From: Utricularia gibba
Lineage: Eukaryota > Streptophyta > Magnoliopsida > Lamiales > Lentibulariaceae
Direction: 5' to 3'
Assembly: GCA_002189035.1 (NCBI GenBank)
Contig: CM007992.1
Coordinates: 2,294,001 to 2,358,000 of the forward strand
Length of the DNA: 64,000 bases
The translations under genes were made by a program, and so were the position numbers. Positions 24,336 to 35,299 of this stretch are shown here, piece after piece. Every line of letters starts with the position of its first letter. Position 1 is the stretch's first letter. Below the pieces are notes generated by a model, which was not told where the DNA came from, did no database searches, and saw only the letters and a program-made list of their open reading frames with translations.

Positions 24336-25979
24336 CAAATATATTATGGAATCATGGATGTGCCATTATCATCTTCAATATCGTTTTTGAAACTAGTATT
24401 TTCATCATCCTATCTTTCAAAAGTTTCCACAAACTAAAGTGCACTTTTAGAAGTTAAATAAATTGAATCCTATCTTGTTGTCACATCCAATGATAAAGAG
24501 AGTTTACTAAGTATTTTTTCAGCCAATACTTTTTTAAACGTCAACAATCTTGAAAAAGATCCTTTGAAATAGATTACAATTTTATTAACTTAGCCAGCTT
24601 AATTCCATCTCATAGGAAGTAGTTCACATTTCACGATTTTTCCCTTTGCATGACAATACTCATCTCTCAAGATGTATGCAACCCAACTCAATCCATGACA
24701 ACCCCAACTCTTAGAGATATATTTTGTTCACTTTGCTTTTTTACTTTTTGTATTTTTGCATGGTTTATATTGTAGAATTTAGTATATGCGCTTGAACAAT
24801 TATTGGTTAAGGATATGTATTTTTTAATCTAAGATTTTGATTTCATTTTATGCATTGTTTTTTAGTTAGCGTGCTCTTACCTTAGAACATGTGGGAAAAT
24901 CCAAGATCGATCTCAAATACATAAAAAATGACTCAATGATTTATTGTCGTTGAGTGATATTTGGCTTAATCTGTCTGTGAAAATGTAAACTATAAGGGTG
25001 AGAATCAAATATTAGAAAACCATAGGGTTATGGCTTTTGTGGTATAATTAATTCTATAATTTCACTAAATGAAGAATGTTACTGTAAATATTAATAAATA
25101 ACATTAATTTCAAATAGTGCGCAAAAGAACTAAAGTAAACGAGTCAATTATTAAAGTTTACATGCATAACTCACGTAACTCACAATCTTGAAGTTATTCT
25201 ATTTACTAGCATAAACACTAAATGACGGGTTCTATTTTTTTTTTTCCAGAATAGAAGTCGATCATGTTTAATAACAAACTTGCTTTTTAAATATTTTTCT
25301 AGATACAGAAGCTATTCTAAATAGTAACTCACAATCTTGAAAATTCAAAGGGAAAGACCAATAAAGCTATGGAAATCATACAATCCTCGGATTTAAGATA
25401 AATTCTACCTCGAATTACATGTTAATATTAGTATTTTAAAAGTTTTTTATATTAGATTTATACAGTTTAATTTTGATATTTCATATGCTTTTTTATTTAG
25501 TTTGAAATAAAACAAAACATCAAATGCACACCCTTACTAAAAAAAAGTCAAATTAATGAAAATATATATTAAATAAAGATTTAAATGAACTCTATATCTA
25601 TATTAACAAATGAAAATGAAAAAAAAAGATTTTTTATAACTAAATAAAAATTTCACTTAGTTTGTTGTGTATGAATTAAAAATAAAAATAAAAAACAAAC
25701 AAAATGAAGATATTGGGGGCGAATAAACATACATAATCCCACAAAGTTCTCATAGTATGTCATGTGAGTTTGAATAGTAATTTACTAGATATACCAAGAG
25801 TGACAAAGCATGTCATTTTTGCTTTGAAAATTAGAAATCTATATCTTTTTTTTCATAATATTCAATAATTAAATTTGATCAGAAGTGAAATTTTTTAAAA
25901 TCATATCATTGCATTCATTAATAATGTGATGATAAACCACACCGCAGCATTTTTTGAATCTCAAAGATGAGTATAGGTT
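24336..25979. other. AT-rich region, no gene seen
   Basis: No frame over 60 codons with a recognisable motif. Scattered T- and A-runs. It probably contains further decayed hAT or LTR sequence that I cannot assign. Confidence 0.4.
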
Positions 25980-26080
25980 TTAAAACATTTGAATTAGAAG
26001 TATTAAATATGAAATTGTGAAAATACTGCTATGCCCATTTCCAAAACACTGGTTCACCAGAGCTATGGGTATCTCAGTCT

Positions 26081-26302
26081 GCCCACTTCCACTTCCACTT
26101 CCACTTCCAGTTCCCCATGATTTGGTGTTTCCTCGGTATCTCCGCGGTTTCGCATAATGCGGGTGATGTTTTCCAGTTGAAGCGGTGTAGGCGCCATAGG
26201 CATCACGAGTGGAGCTGGAATAGGGAATAGGGAATAGGGAGGGGAGGGGAGGAGCCACCGACCGACAAGGATCATTAAGCGCTTGGCTTGGCTTGGCTTG
26301 GC
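26081..26302. repeat. Cluster of three short tandem repeats
   Basis: Within 220 bases there are (CCACTT)n at 26081-26106, (GGGAAT/A)n at about 26220-26240 and (CTTGG)4 at 26283-26302. They lie in a balanced-composition patch (about 26040-26560) that has overlapping open frames on both strands but no domain I recognise. The (CCACTT)n resembles a short TTCCACTTC stretch in the small secreted gene at about 4809-4828. This is microsatellite similarity, not proof of homology. Confidence 0.7.
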
Positions 26303-26800
26303 CTGGTATTCCTTCCCTTCCATCCACACTCCACAGAGAAATGAAATTGTTGTGTTGCTATTTTCCATTATTTTGATGGGGGAGATCTACTTGGGGCCCC
26401 CCTTTGGATTAATTGTCCCAAAGTCCACTTCTTGTGAGACAGCACCTTTCATGACAGAGCATTATTTATGGGGCCACTTGTCCATCTTGCCCTCACTCAC
26501 TACACTACATACATGGAACGGCACGGTACTTTCCCATCCTGCTGCTTCTCCTGCCTAGATTTCAGTATGGGTATTGCATTATATTAAACTGATCCAACAG
26601 CTTGGTGTTTCTCAAAATGATGATATTGCCGCCCTTTTGCATGCAGCTGTTCTCAACAAAAATCACACCCATTGGACATGTGAGGTGATGCCACCAACAA
26701 CATTCAGGAGAAATGGATGCTGAAGGTCTGCCATACATGAGTAAGATCGCAACGAGAGAGGAATATAATATGCACCGTTGATCGTCGGCTGGGCGAGGGC
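26303..26800. other. Region downstream of the NRPD4/NRPE4 gene
   Basis: Balanced composition without a conserved frame. The portion next to 26801 (about 26560-26800) is probably the 3' UTR of the minus-strand NRPD4/NRPE4 gene. Confidence 0.4.
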
Positions 26801-28605
26801 CTAAGAGGTGTCCTTCAGGTTGGCCAGTGACTCTTTCAGCTGGGCCAGTTCATCCAAAGCATATCTGAGAGGTCCCTTGAGCTTCATCTTCTTGGGCTGC
26901 AACATGCAAAATGTAAGCCAAGAGAGGAAACTAAGTGTCATCACTTTCGGTTACAGCACTTCTTGCTATGCTATGACTTCAGCCAGACAATGTTATCCCA
27001 ATTTAGGCAGCGTCTCAATGCGCTTTCTGCCAAAGTTTAATGTCTAACTCGTAGACCTAACAATAGGAAAGTGAGAAACTAAATATTATTTTTTTGCAAT
27101 CCTCTCAAACTCCGTTTTTTTATCTCCTAACCCATTTTAGCTTCGAAAAATTCTGTCTCCTTCACAAATACAATAACCTTCGATGACAATTCTCAAACAT
27201 TCCCCATGTCCTACTAAAACGAAGTTAGTTTTGTGGATAAAAAAAAAAATACCATCACGTAGGGACATAAAACAATGTTCACTTGCTCGTCTGTCAACCA
27301 ACTACACTATGTCAAAAAAATAAAGGCAAAAGAAAACATATAATGAGGAATATACCATCAGTGAAGGAACGAGCGCAAATACTTCATCAACAGACTCGGG
27401 GCAAATGTTGGAAATAAGGCAAATCTGAAGCAAAGGTGGATTGGTTGGATTATAGAAAAGTATTGAAAATGAGATAGAACGAAAAGCAGCTCAGTGGGTA
27501 ATAGTACCTCGCAGTCAGTAACTCCATGCTTCTTTAGAGGTCTGTTGAAGTTAACGACAACAATCAGCTCTTTTCATGAGAGCACAATGGATAAAAATGT
27601 CTGTTACGCAAAAGTAAAGTAACTATGACGAGCAAGGATACTCAAATATTTTCTTCACTGTCTGCGCTTTTGCGTAGTTCTCACCTCTCTTTGCAAATGT
27701 CAAACCCACATCAAACGACCTACAAGCCAAATCACCAAATGCTCCGATTCTTACTATGCGAAAAAGCAGTGGACTTCCCTCAAATCACAAAAGAAGATGA
27801 TGCTAGAAGCTTTAAGCATAACCCACACAGGCAGCTTGATGTCTGGATCTTGGGACAAGAAAACCATCTGATCCTGAATGCCTTGCAAGATTTCTGCAGC
27901 TTCTACGTCCATCAAACACACAGAATTTGGAGGAAGCTCTGCACATGAAATGCCACATCACTCTAGGCAAACAAAGGGACAACAAGCTGCGTTAGGGGAA
28001 TATCAACTAAAGGAACTAGCCTCGCTCAAGCTTCCGCTCGGTCAGGGTCGGCGCTTTTGCTGTGTCCTTGTTTGTGCCATTTGACACACTGCCTCCTTTT
28101 CCAGCTAAATATGAAGCAACATCAAGAAAATGCATAGTTACCTCACAACTATGACACAGATACATATCCAAACACACCACGCCCACAAACCAATCAAGTG
28201 AAGATAACAGGAAACAGACATACCTTTAGCAGGTTGTTTCTCAGCACCCCTATCAGATTGAGAAACATTATTCTCAAGAGAACCTAGAATTCCAAATAGA
28301 AGGCTAAAGCACATGCACACGACTTAGGCAAAGCACCTATCATTCAAAGTGAGCTGAGCGACAGAAAAAAATAAACAGAAAACAATTTAGGGCAACTAAC
28401 CTTCGGAATCAAATTGCACCCTTTTCCCCTTCTTCGACATTCCTGCACTCTCACCATTCCCATCTACATGAAATAGGCCCATAAGCAAAGTCATTTACCG
28501 AGAAGAGTATAAACATTGTTATGGGAATGTTAATTTAAAAAAAGGGTAAAAATGCAGCAGATTACCTGGTGACTTCAGCGCCGATTTCCCACCTTTGTCG
28601 GACAT
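26801..28605 (-). CDS. NRPD4: RPB4-like subunit of RNA polymerases IV and V (NRPD4/NRPE4)
   Basis: Nine minus-strand coding exons (28605-28566, 28463-28401, 28283-28224, 28104-28021, 27938-27827, 27719-27642, 27541-27508, 27424-27356, 26896-26801) join in frame to 211 residues, close to the length I recall for Arabidopsis NRPD4 (about 205). The N-terminus MSDKGGKSALKSP and SKKGKRVQFDSE are typical of NRPD4 and absent from the Pol II subunit. The RPB4 domain runs from about residue 84: LPPNSVCLMDVEAAEIL, LSQDPDIKLP, AKAQTVKKIFEPL, ICPESVDEVFALVPSL and a C-terminal helix (ALDELAQLKESLANL). The subunit forms the stalk of the plant-specific polymerases that make siRNA precursors and scaffold transcripts for RNA-directed DNA methylation. 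Intron 4 appears to use a GC donor (28020). I chose NRPD4 over NRPB4 because of the long charged N-terminus. Confidence 0.92.
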
Positions 28606-29635
28606 CTTCCTAAGCCAGAGCACTCAAGAACTAACTATATTCTACTATTGTCGTTACAGAACCACATAGAGGAGAGAAAATGCTGCAAGTATTTAGCCAA
28701 TAAAACTTTTGGGTCAGAGCGTTAATTGGGGCAAAAGTCGAAATTCAGATTCTTAACACGCGTGAAAGGCATTTTCTGTTATTTTGAGTAATTATATTTT
28801 GAAACCAGCATTTAAAATCGGACAAGCCGACCCGTTTGAGCACACAACCCGCCCGATCCGGAATACTGGCGGGCTTCTACAGCCGATCCAACCACACCAT
28901 ATAAAAAAAAATATGATGAAAAATAGTAGTCATTATTTGGTAGACTACGAGGAAGAAATTAAAAAATGCTGGTGGAATCGCAAAAATTGACATTAGGATT
29001 TCACTTTATGGTAGTGTTTTAAATTGAGAAAAAAAATTCAATCATGGTTTAAATTAGAATTGAAATATTTTTATTATTAATCATAATTTGATCAGAATTC
29101 AATTGTAATCGACTTGTGATTAAATTATGATTAAGTTGTGATTGATTTTTTTTTATATCTTAAAACCATTTGAATGTAACTTAATTTTTATTTTACCATT
29201 GTTTTTTTTTAAAACTTAAGAACACATAAAATGCCCTCAATGCGAATGAGGCGAGTGCCAGTAAAGATAGTGTGATGGCACTTCGTAGTTAAATGGGAAT
29301 TATCGGAAAGCACTGTCGCTTGACAAGAGGAGGAACAACTTCGCTTTGTCGTGCATCATTCCATGGAGTGAAGTGATTGATTGCAGATTGTTGCAAAATC
29401 AAGCTCAGACGTTAGTGAAAAAAAAAAAAAAAGGTAGCTGAGGAACAGCAGTAAAAAAAAAAGAATTATACAACTTGACCGACACACTAGACATCAAAAT
29501 ATTTCGATTGACTCAACGACGACACAAACTACACGATAGGAAACAAAAGCTAAGCCTAAAGACTAAATCTAATGGACAATAAAGGATATTTTAAGCATAA
29601 GGGATAATTCATCATTAGCCCAATAAACTTGATCC
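28606..29635. other. Intergenic region upstream of NRPD4/NRPE4
   Basis: The first ~150 bases should hold the NRPD4 promoter. Further on the DNA is AT-rich, with an A-run at about 29420-29433. There is no recognisable gene. The stretch 29480-29635 may be the flank or LTR of the Copia remnant that follows. Confidence 0.4.
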
Positions 29636-29639
29636 AAAT

Positions 29640-30165
29640 ACGACTCATTGAAGGAGATTAAACCAAAACGTCTCCAAAGGTGTTGAAACCTTTGGCTTTA
29701 GTCATGAAATTAGCTAATTGTTCACCAGTAAAATAATATACTAATTTGATATACTCCTTGTTTTCTACATTACAGAGGGAGTGATACTTCACTTAGAAAT
29801 GCTTGGACCTGTCATGAAAAACAAGGTTCTTTGCAATGGGAATAGTAGATTTACAGTCACACAAGATGTTACTGAGCATTAAGACTAAACCCAAAATCAG
29901 ATAGCAACTTTCTTAGCCACAAAGCCTGATTTTCCGCGTTAGAAGCAGCATAGTACTTTGCTTTTGTTGTGGATTGAGTCACAAAGGATTGTTTCTTTGA
30001 GTACCAACAAATCATTGAAGTTCCTAGATTGAAGCACTGTGAAGAGGTACTCTTAAGATCATCAGCAAATCCAGCAAAATCAGAATCAGAAAATCCTATC
30101 AGATTCATATATGTCCAACCTCATAGATAACCTGAATTCAAAAGTCTCTCATAAATACCTTAAGG
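29640..30165 (-). pseudogene. Copia retrotransposon RNase H remnant
   Basis: On the minus strand 30108-29869 reads GFSDSDFAGFADDLKSTS, ICWYSKKQSFVTQSTTKA and ALWLRKLLSDFG, the Copia RNase H signature (SDSDxAG, KSTSG, SKKQ, STxEAEY). A shifted frame continues with CDCKSTI, a KHF-VKYHS block and TKAKGFNTF down to about 29650. The catalytic Glu of TEAEY is changed (TTKAKYY). No other pol domain remains. Confidence 0.85.
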
Positions 30166-30578
30166 CCACTTTTGTTAGGTGAGTATAACCCCATAATTCC
30201 TTATGTAAAAGTAGTAGTATGTATTTGTTATAGTGGTTTAGCTAAACATATGGGATTATATTATCCCATTACAAATATATCGAACTTGGTTTAACAAAAT
30301 CAATTTGTAAGGGCATCTACATTGATGTATGAACAATATATAGTCCACCTCATAATTTTTATATTCCATCTCATAATATCTCATTTTTATATTATCACAT
30401 CAACCTTCTATCATTATTCACATTTCTATCCGGACAATATCTTTTATAATATTTATATTTATTAATTTTATATTAATTTACACAATTAATCAAATACAAC
30501 AATAAATTTGATTCAAAATAGAGAAATTATTATTTAGAAAATATATAATACAAAAAATATAAAATTAAATAAACTTAT

Positions 30579-31590
30579 TCAAATATGCTCAAACAAATCT
30601 GCTTTCAAATATATATGTAATTTTGTTTCCTTTGATTTCATAACTCGAGCAAAATATGCTTTAAAAGTATGAATATTTTGTCCTAATAAATTAGGTGATT
30701 GTTGTGTTATCTGATCATAGTCTTCATGATCTGATTGAATATCATTTTCTTTACCTTCAACAATCATATTGTGTAAAATTATAATAGCATACATGATATT
30801 AACTAGAATTTGGTGATCTCATATTCGAACAAGTGAATAAATAATTGCAAACCTTACTTTTAATAGTCCAAAAGCTCGTTTTACATCTTTTCTTGCATTT
30901 TCTTATTGAGTGACAAAGAGCTTTGCTTTTGGATTCTGTGGAAAAGTAATAATTTTCATAAAAACATGACATTTAGGATAAATACCATCAACTAATTAAT
31001 ATTCCATATCATATTTTTTTTCATTGACCAAGAATTCAACTAGGGAGGCGAACCTCAATGCAAATCATCAAATAATATTGAATGAGATAGTACATTGAGA
31101 TCATTATTTGAACTTGAAAAGTACCAAAAAACAAATGTCATATCCCAATATTATTTGAAGCAACTACCTCTAATATGACAATAGAAGATTCATGCTCGCG
31201 AGTATATTGCTCTTTCTAAACTATAGGATAATTTTTCTTCTTCTAATGCATATAATTTATAGTTCCCAATATATCAGAGAATCCTCTCTCTTCACCCCAT
31301 GACATAAGTTTTTGAATGCCACTTGGATTGGGATATCTCATATATTTTATCTCAAACACTGTACAAATTCTGGTTATAAAATATCTTAAGTACTTGAGGA
31401 TAATAAACTCACCAATTCAAAGATATTATCATAAGCATCTGCATCATATCCGTATGTCATCATTCGCATTGTAGCATTAATTTTTGCATTGTTGTTAAGG
31501 AGGCATGACCGGTTGCTTCTGATTTCTCTTGTAGATATGGAGCTATTTTCACAAGATTAGACAAAATATACTCGAACAAACTATGTCGCA
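30579..31590 (-). pseudogene. PIF/Harbinger transposase (DDE nuclease) remnant
   Basis: Minus-strand fragments include YDMEY-LVDGIYPKCHVFM (family: YDxGYYLaDGIYPxW), PQNPKAKLFVTQ-ENARKDVKRAFGLLKVRFAII (family: ARKDVERAFGVLQxRF) and the C-terminal MYAIIILHNMIVEGKEN (family: ACIILHNMIVEDE). The order and spacing are those of the HARBI1-type DDE domain. In-frame stops and a frameshift separate the pieces. Confidence 0.85.
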
Positions 31591-32224
31591 TTTTGAAATG
31601 TCAGCAAAATATAAGTTCATTGTAGGTGACATTGATTGATAAATAGTTGTCACTAGTCGAGTGTTTCCAAACTCATAGCCATGATCAATGTATTCATAAT
31701 TATTGTAAGGTTGGTAGTTGTAAGGTATGGTTAGTGTAGTGGATTGATAGTTGTAAAGTGTGATTGGTGTGATATATTGGAAGTTGTAATATATGGTCGT
31801 TGAGATATGTTTAATAAATTATATAATTTGTTCAATACAATAAAGTAAGCTAAATTCAAGTTACATAATTCATAAAAGTTTAAGCATTTCAAAATAAACA
31901 ACATGAAGGAATAACAATCATCTTTCAAACCATTATATGGTTTTTGAAAATTGGGCTGAGGAGGAAGCAAACTAGGATGAGTAGGAAGTGAACTCTATTG
32001 AGTATTCATATTAGATAATGCACGATTGCATGTTTCACTATATACTATTCTTTAACAATCATCCATATTCAATACATCCATCTCGATAAACAACCTTAAC
32101 TTGTGTATAGAGTTCACTTCTTTTTCTTCTTACCTCCATTATCTATATCTTGTTTTCATACAAAACAATGAGTTAATAAAAATAAAATAAGATGTAAATA
32201 GTAATAGATTTTACCATCATTCAT

Positions 32225-32605
32225 TTTGGTTGATCTTATAGTATTTTCCTAGCTTCCAAGTATATAAAAGGTTTACGAAGTTCTTCATTATATAACTTCA
32301 AGTTCATATTAATCAAGTCGTAGTTGTTGTGAAATCTTATTATATATTCCAAAAAAATTTGGACATCTATACTTAAGCTTTTCCACTTCTTCCTCAAAGC
32401 TTCGGATTCAGTGACTTTTCCATTTATTCCATTGTCTTGATTGCATCACAATAGAAAAAACCAATGGCTTTCCAAAATGATTCTATTTTTTGGGAATTAT
32501 CAGTAATGAGATCAATTGAAGTATTTAACCAAGCCAACACTAATATATAACTTCTTCATCTATCCATCTTGTCATTGAAGCCGTATTAACCTTAAAAAAT
32601 CATTA
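32225..32605 (-). pseudogene. PIF/Harbinger ORF1 (Myb/SANT-like) remnant
   Basis: The minus strand reads a degraded trihelix-like Myb/SANT domain: MTRWIDEEVIY, ESHWFF, GKVTESEALRKKWKSLSIDV (family: R-xxSLxxRWxxIxxxV), FHNNYDLINMNLKLYNEELRKPFIYLEARKIL (family: EDIxxxAxxLYxxxxGKPFxFxHCWxIL). This is the accessory DNA-binding protein that partners the transposase. Stops interrupt it. Confidence 0.7.
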
Positions 32606-33330
32606 AAAAAATGATCAAATGAATATTGAAATAAATACACTTAACATAAATACTATAAAGCCAAATGTAATATATCAAAATAGTTCTAAAAAATAAGAAA
32701 ATTATTTTGAAAACACATACAAGTAAATTATATGTATATATAATAGAATCAACAACTATTTAACATTAATTAAGTTTAATCAAATTTATGAAATGTTACA
32801 AAAAATATAACTTTATACCATGGTATATAACATAGTTATTTTATAAAAATTATAATTGAAATTATCAAACATCATCATATACTAGTTATTCCAAAATATT
32901 AAGCAAAAAAAAAACTACAATGTTTAGAAATTTTCTAAATTCTTCAATTAGTACAATTAATGTAGAAAATGGAATAGAAACTTTGAAAACTTGGAAAAAA
33001 ACAAAAATCCTACATTACCTAGTGGTTGCAAACAAAAATTTGAAAGATGAATCTTTACCTTTTTTCAAAATAGATTTACTGAACAGAAGAAAATGAAGAG
33101 ATGAAATTAAGTATGAATAAATATGGTTTATATATTAAATATTTTAAAATAAAAAAAGAATTAAAAAAATATAAGAAATACTTAGTTATCCATGGAGAGA
33201 GAATGTTCGTGGACTTGAAATTTTCGAACAAAGTTACACCACACATTGTTATTTGGATGTTTTAATCATTTCCATGTATCTATGAATCTGCCACATTAGC
33301 ATTGTTCGTACATCAATGATGATGCCCTAA

Positions 33331-33689
33331 GATGGGTTTTGTTAAACTGAGAACTAATGTGTAATTAACGATAATAACTGACATAAAACGACTAATTGTG
33401 CGCATGTATTTGTGTATTTTTTCAATTCTTCATTGCAAATCCATTGGGTTTCTGCAAATTGACGATGAGTAAGTCTGAATTGACATTCTGATGAAAATCC
33501 ATGCTTCAATTTACGTTGTGCATTGTTATTTTTGGTTTCATTTCTCATTTAGGTTGCTGCAATCATTCCCAGTGAGATTAGATTGGGTGCACTTGTTACA
33601 ACATATTGTGTTGGTCAACATCTATATATTATGCGACTTATGATTGTTATCATGTTGCATGCCTAGTCTAACCAAAAAATAACAGAATT
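33331..33689. other. Unassigned DNA before the transposase remnant
   Basis: Balanced to AT-rich sequence directly after the TAA duplication of the PIF element. It may be the N-terminal part or flank of the next PIF-like transposase, but no motif is readable. Confidence 0.3.
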
Positions 33690-35109
33690 TGGTTCTCTTA
33701 TCGAGAAAAAATATCCCCGCAAATAGAGCATTTGACTACATTTGCATATGATTCAAGAAGTGCTTGTCTTGAAAAATTATTCTTAAGTGCAGATATTTTC
33801 AAGAAGTTGTGTTATGTTCTTTGAAGTATTAGTAGACTAACTGTGATGTCCCGCCCCGCGGAAGGGTTAGAAGGAAGGGCCTTAGGTGAATCCCACATCG
33901 ATCACGGATAGGAGAGAGGATGAGATTAAGAGGAATGACCACACAAATCTAACACGAGGTCTTTACCCCAACATGGCAGAGGATACTTCATAGGAACTCC
34001 AAAGTTAAGTGTGCTTGCCTAGGGGTAATGTGAGGATGGGTGACCCCCTTGAGAAGTCAGATGGAATGTGGGGAAAACATAAACCGTGAGGGTTGGGTGC
34101 CCGAAGTGGACAATATCGTACTAGGTGTGCACGGGTCGTTACACTAACTATTTTAAGTTATGTTGATGTTCTAGAGTAGGTTACATTGTTGTTGAGTATT
34201 TTAGATCATCATAGGAAAACAAGAGAGCAAAAATTAGATACATGCAAAGCAGTTGGATAGTATCCAAATATTTCAATATGGTACTGTCATCCATACTGTT
34301 TGATAAGTTTGTGCCAACTTATGTTTCTAATCCAAAATCCAGCTTTAGATTTTTTGAGATATAGAACTATGTTTGATTATAGTTTTAGATATGGGATGTG
34401 TATTCTACATGATGTAATGTTTTTGTTTCTTTTTCAGAATTGCTTAGGTGGTTCATATTTTCAGGTGAAAGTAAAAAATCAAGATAAACTTAAGTAGAGA
34501 AATTGGAAAGGATTTGTGTCCACTAATGTGCTAGGAGTGAATGATAACAAGCACATGTTCATCTATTTTTTGTCTGGTTGGGAAGGATTTGCTGCTGAAA
34601 GCAGGGTATTGTAAGATGCAGTTTGTCGACACAAGACAATCATTGTACACAAAGGTAACTGTTTATCGTAATTGAAGGTTTGTTATTCTAAGTGACTTTC
34701 ATGTATTCCATTTTTTCAAGACAATATTATTTATATGATAATGGCAACACAAATGCAGAGGGTTTTCTAGCACCCTACAATGTGTTTGGTACCATCTCAA
34801 AGAGTAGGGTGTAAGGTTTAATGCTTAATAGAATGCAAAAGAATATTTCAACATGCGGCATGCATCTGTGAGGAATGTTATGGAGAGAGCTTGAGCTCTA
34901 ATGAAAATAAAAACTCGTATAATACTCGCATGTGCCTTTCTTCAGAATTTATCCAGCTAGAAATGCGAATCGATCCATTGGAAGAAGTGATCTCGAAAGA
35001 GTATGAAGATGATCAAGATATTTCCTCCATGGAATGGTCACAACGGTGGGATGCAATAGTGGACACAATGTATGCTCAATGGAGAAATGACACAAAAAGA
35101 AGGATATAA
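33690..35109 (+). pseudogene. PIF/Harbinger-like transposase remnant, split by an LTR
   Basis: The plus strand carries a transposase unlike the minus-strand copies. The helix-turn-helix part is CLEKLFLSADIFKKLCYVL (33755-33825), interrupted by the solo LTR at 33842-34143. The core follows with NCLGGSYFQVKV (34440), [31 protein letters not shown] (about 34515-34610) and a C-terminal MEWSQRWDAIVDTMYAQWRND ending at 35109. The family reads NCLGALDGTYI at the first catalytic Asp; here those residues are missing (NCLG-GSY), so the catalytic Asp is lost. Other stops are present. Confidence 0.75.
33842..34143 (+). mobile_element. Cassandra TRIM solo LTR with 5S rRNA-like core
   Basis: A 302-bp element starts TGTGATGTCC and ends GGTCGTTACA, flanked by perfect 5-bp duplications CTAAC (33837-33841 and 34144-34148). 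Its middle (about 33970-34065) resembles plant 5S rRNA: GAACTCC, AAGTTAAG, GTGCTTG, GGATGGGTGACC and GAAGTC occur in the right order and spacing, covering the internal Pol III promoter region. A 5S-containing LTR is the hallmark of Cassandra terminal-repeat retrotransposons. Only one LTR is present, so it is a solo LTR. It sits inside a PIF/Harbinger transposase remnant and is therefore younger than it. Confidence 0.93.
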
Positions 35110-35299
35110 AGTGCTACAACGGAGGCTGATTTTTCATTGGCATGTTGTAGAGACCATTTGTTATTTCATTGTCCAATAATTGTTAAACTTGGGCTATCTT
35201 ACGTTGATATCATGCAAAGACAGCTTATACAGAGAGCATTTGTTCTTATTTTGGCTTATTATGAATACTAGATGGCCTTATTATTCTAAATTAACCTCA

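Larger units (their letters stand above)
30311..33327 (-). mobile_element. PIF/Harbinger DNA transposon with TIRs and TAA duplication
   Basis: The ends are GGGCATCTACATTGATGTAT (left) and, inverted, GGGCATCATCATTGATGTAC (right). They match over about 26 bases through GAACAAT. Both ends are flanked by TAA (30308-30310 and 33328-33330), the classic 3-bp target. Length is 3017 bp. Inside are a transposase remnant and an ORF1 (Myb/SANT-like) remnant, both on the minus strand, the standard two-gene content of the superfamily. Both genes carry stops, so the copy is not autonomous. Confidence 0.9.

Noticed and set aside
26063-26368. 101-codon minus-strand frame with Glu-Val repeats
   Set aside because: It is generated by a hexanucleotide microsatellite, and another overlapping frame is equally open. 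No conservation is visible.
33970-34065. Functional 5S rRNA gene
   Set aside because: Only the central part resembles 5S, with many changes, and it sits inside an LTR with target duplications. It is a Cassandra LTR.
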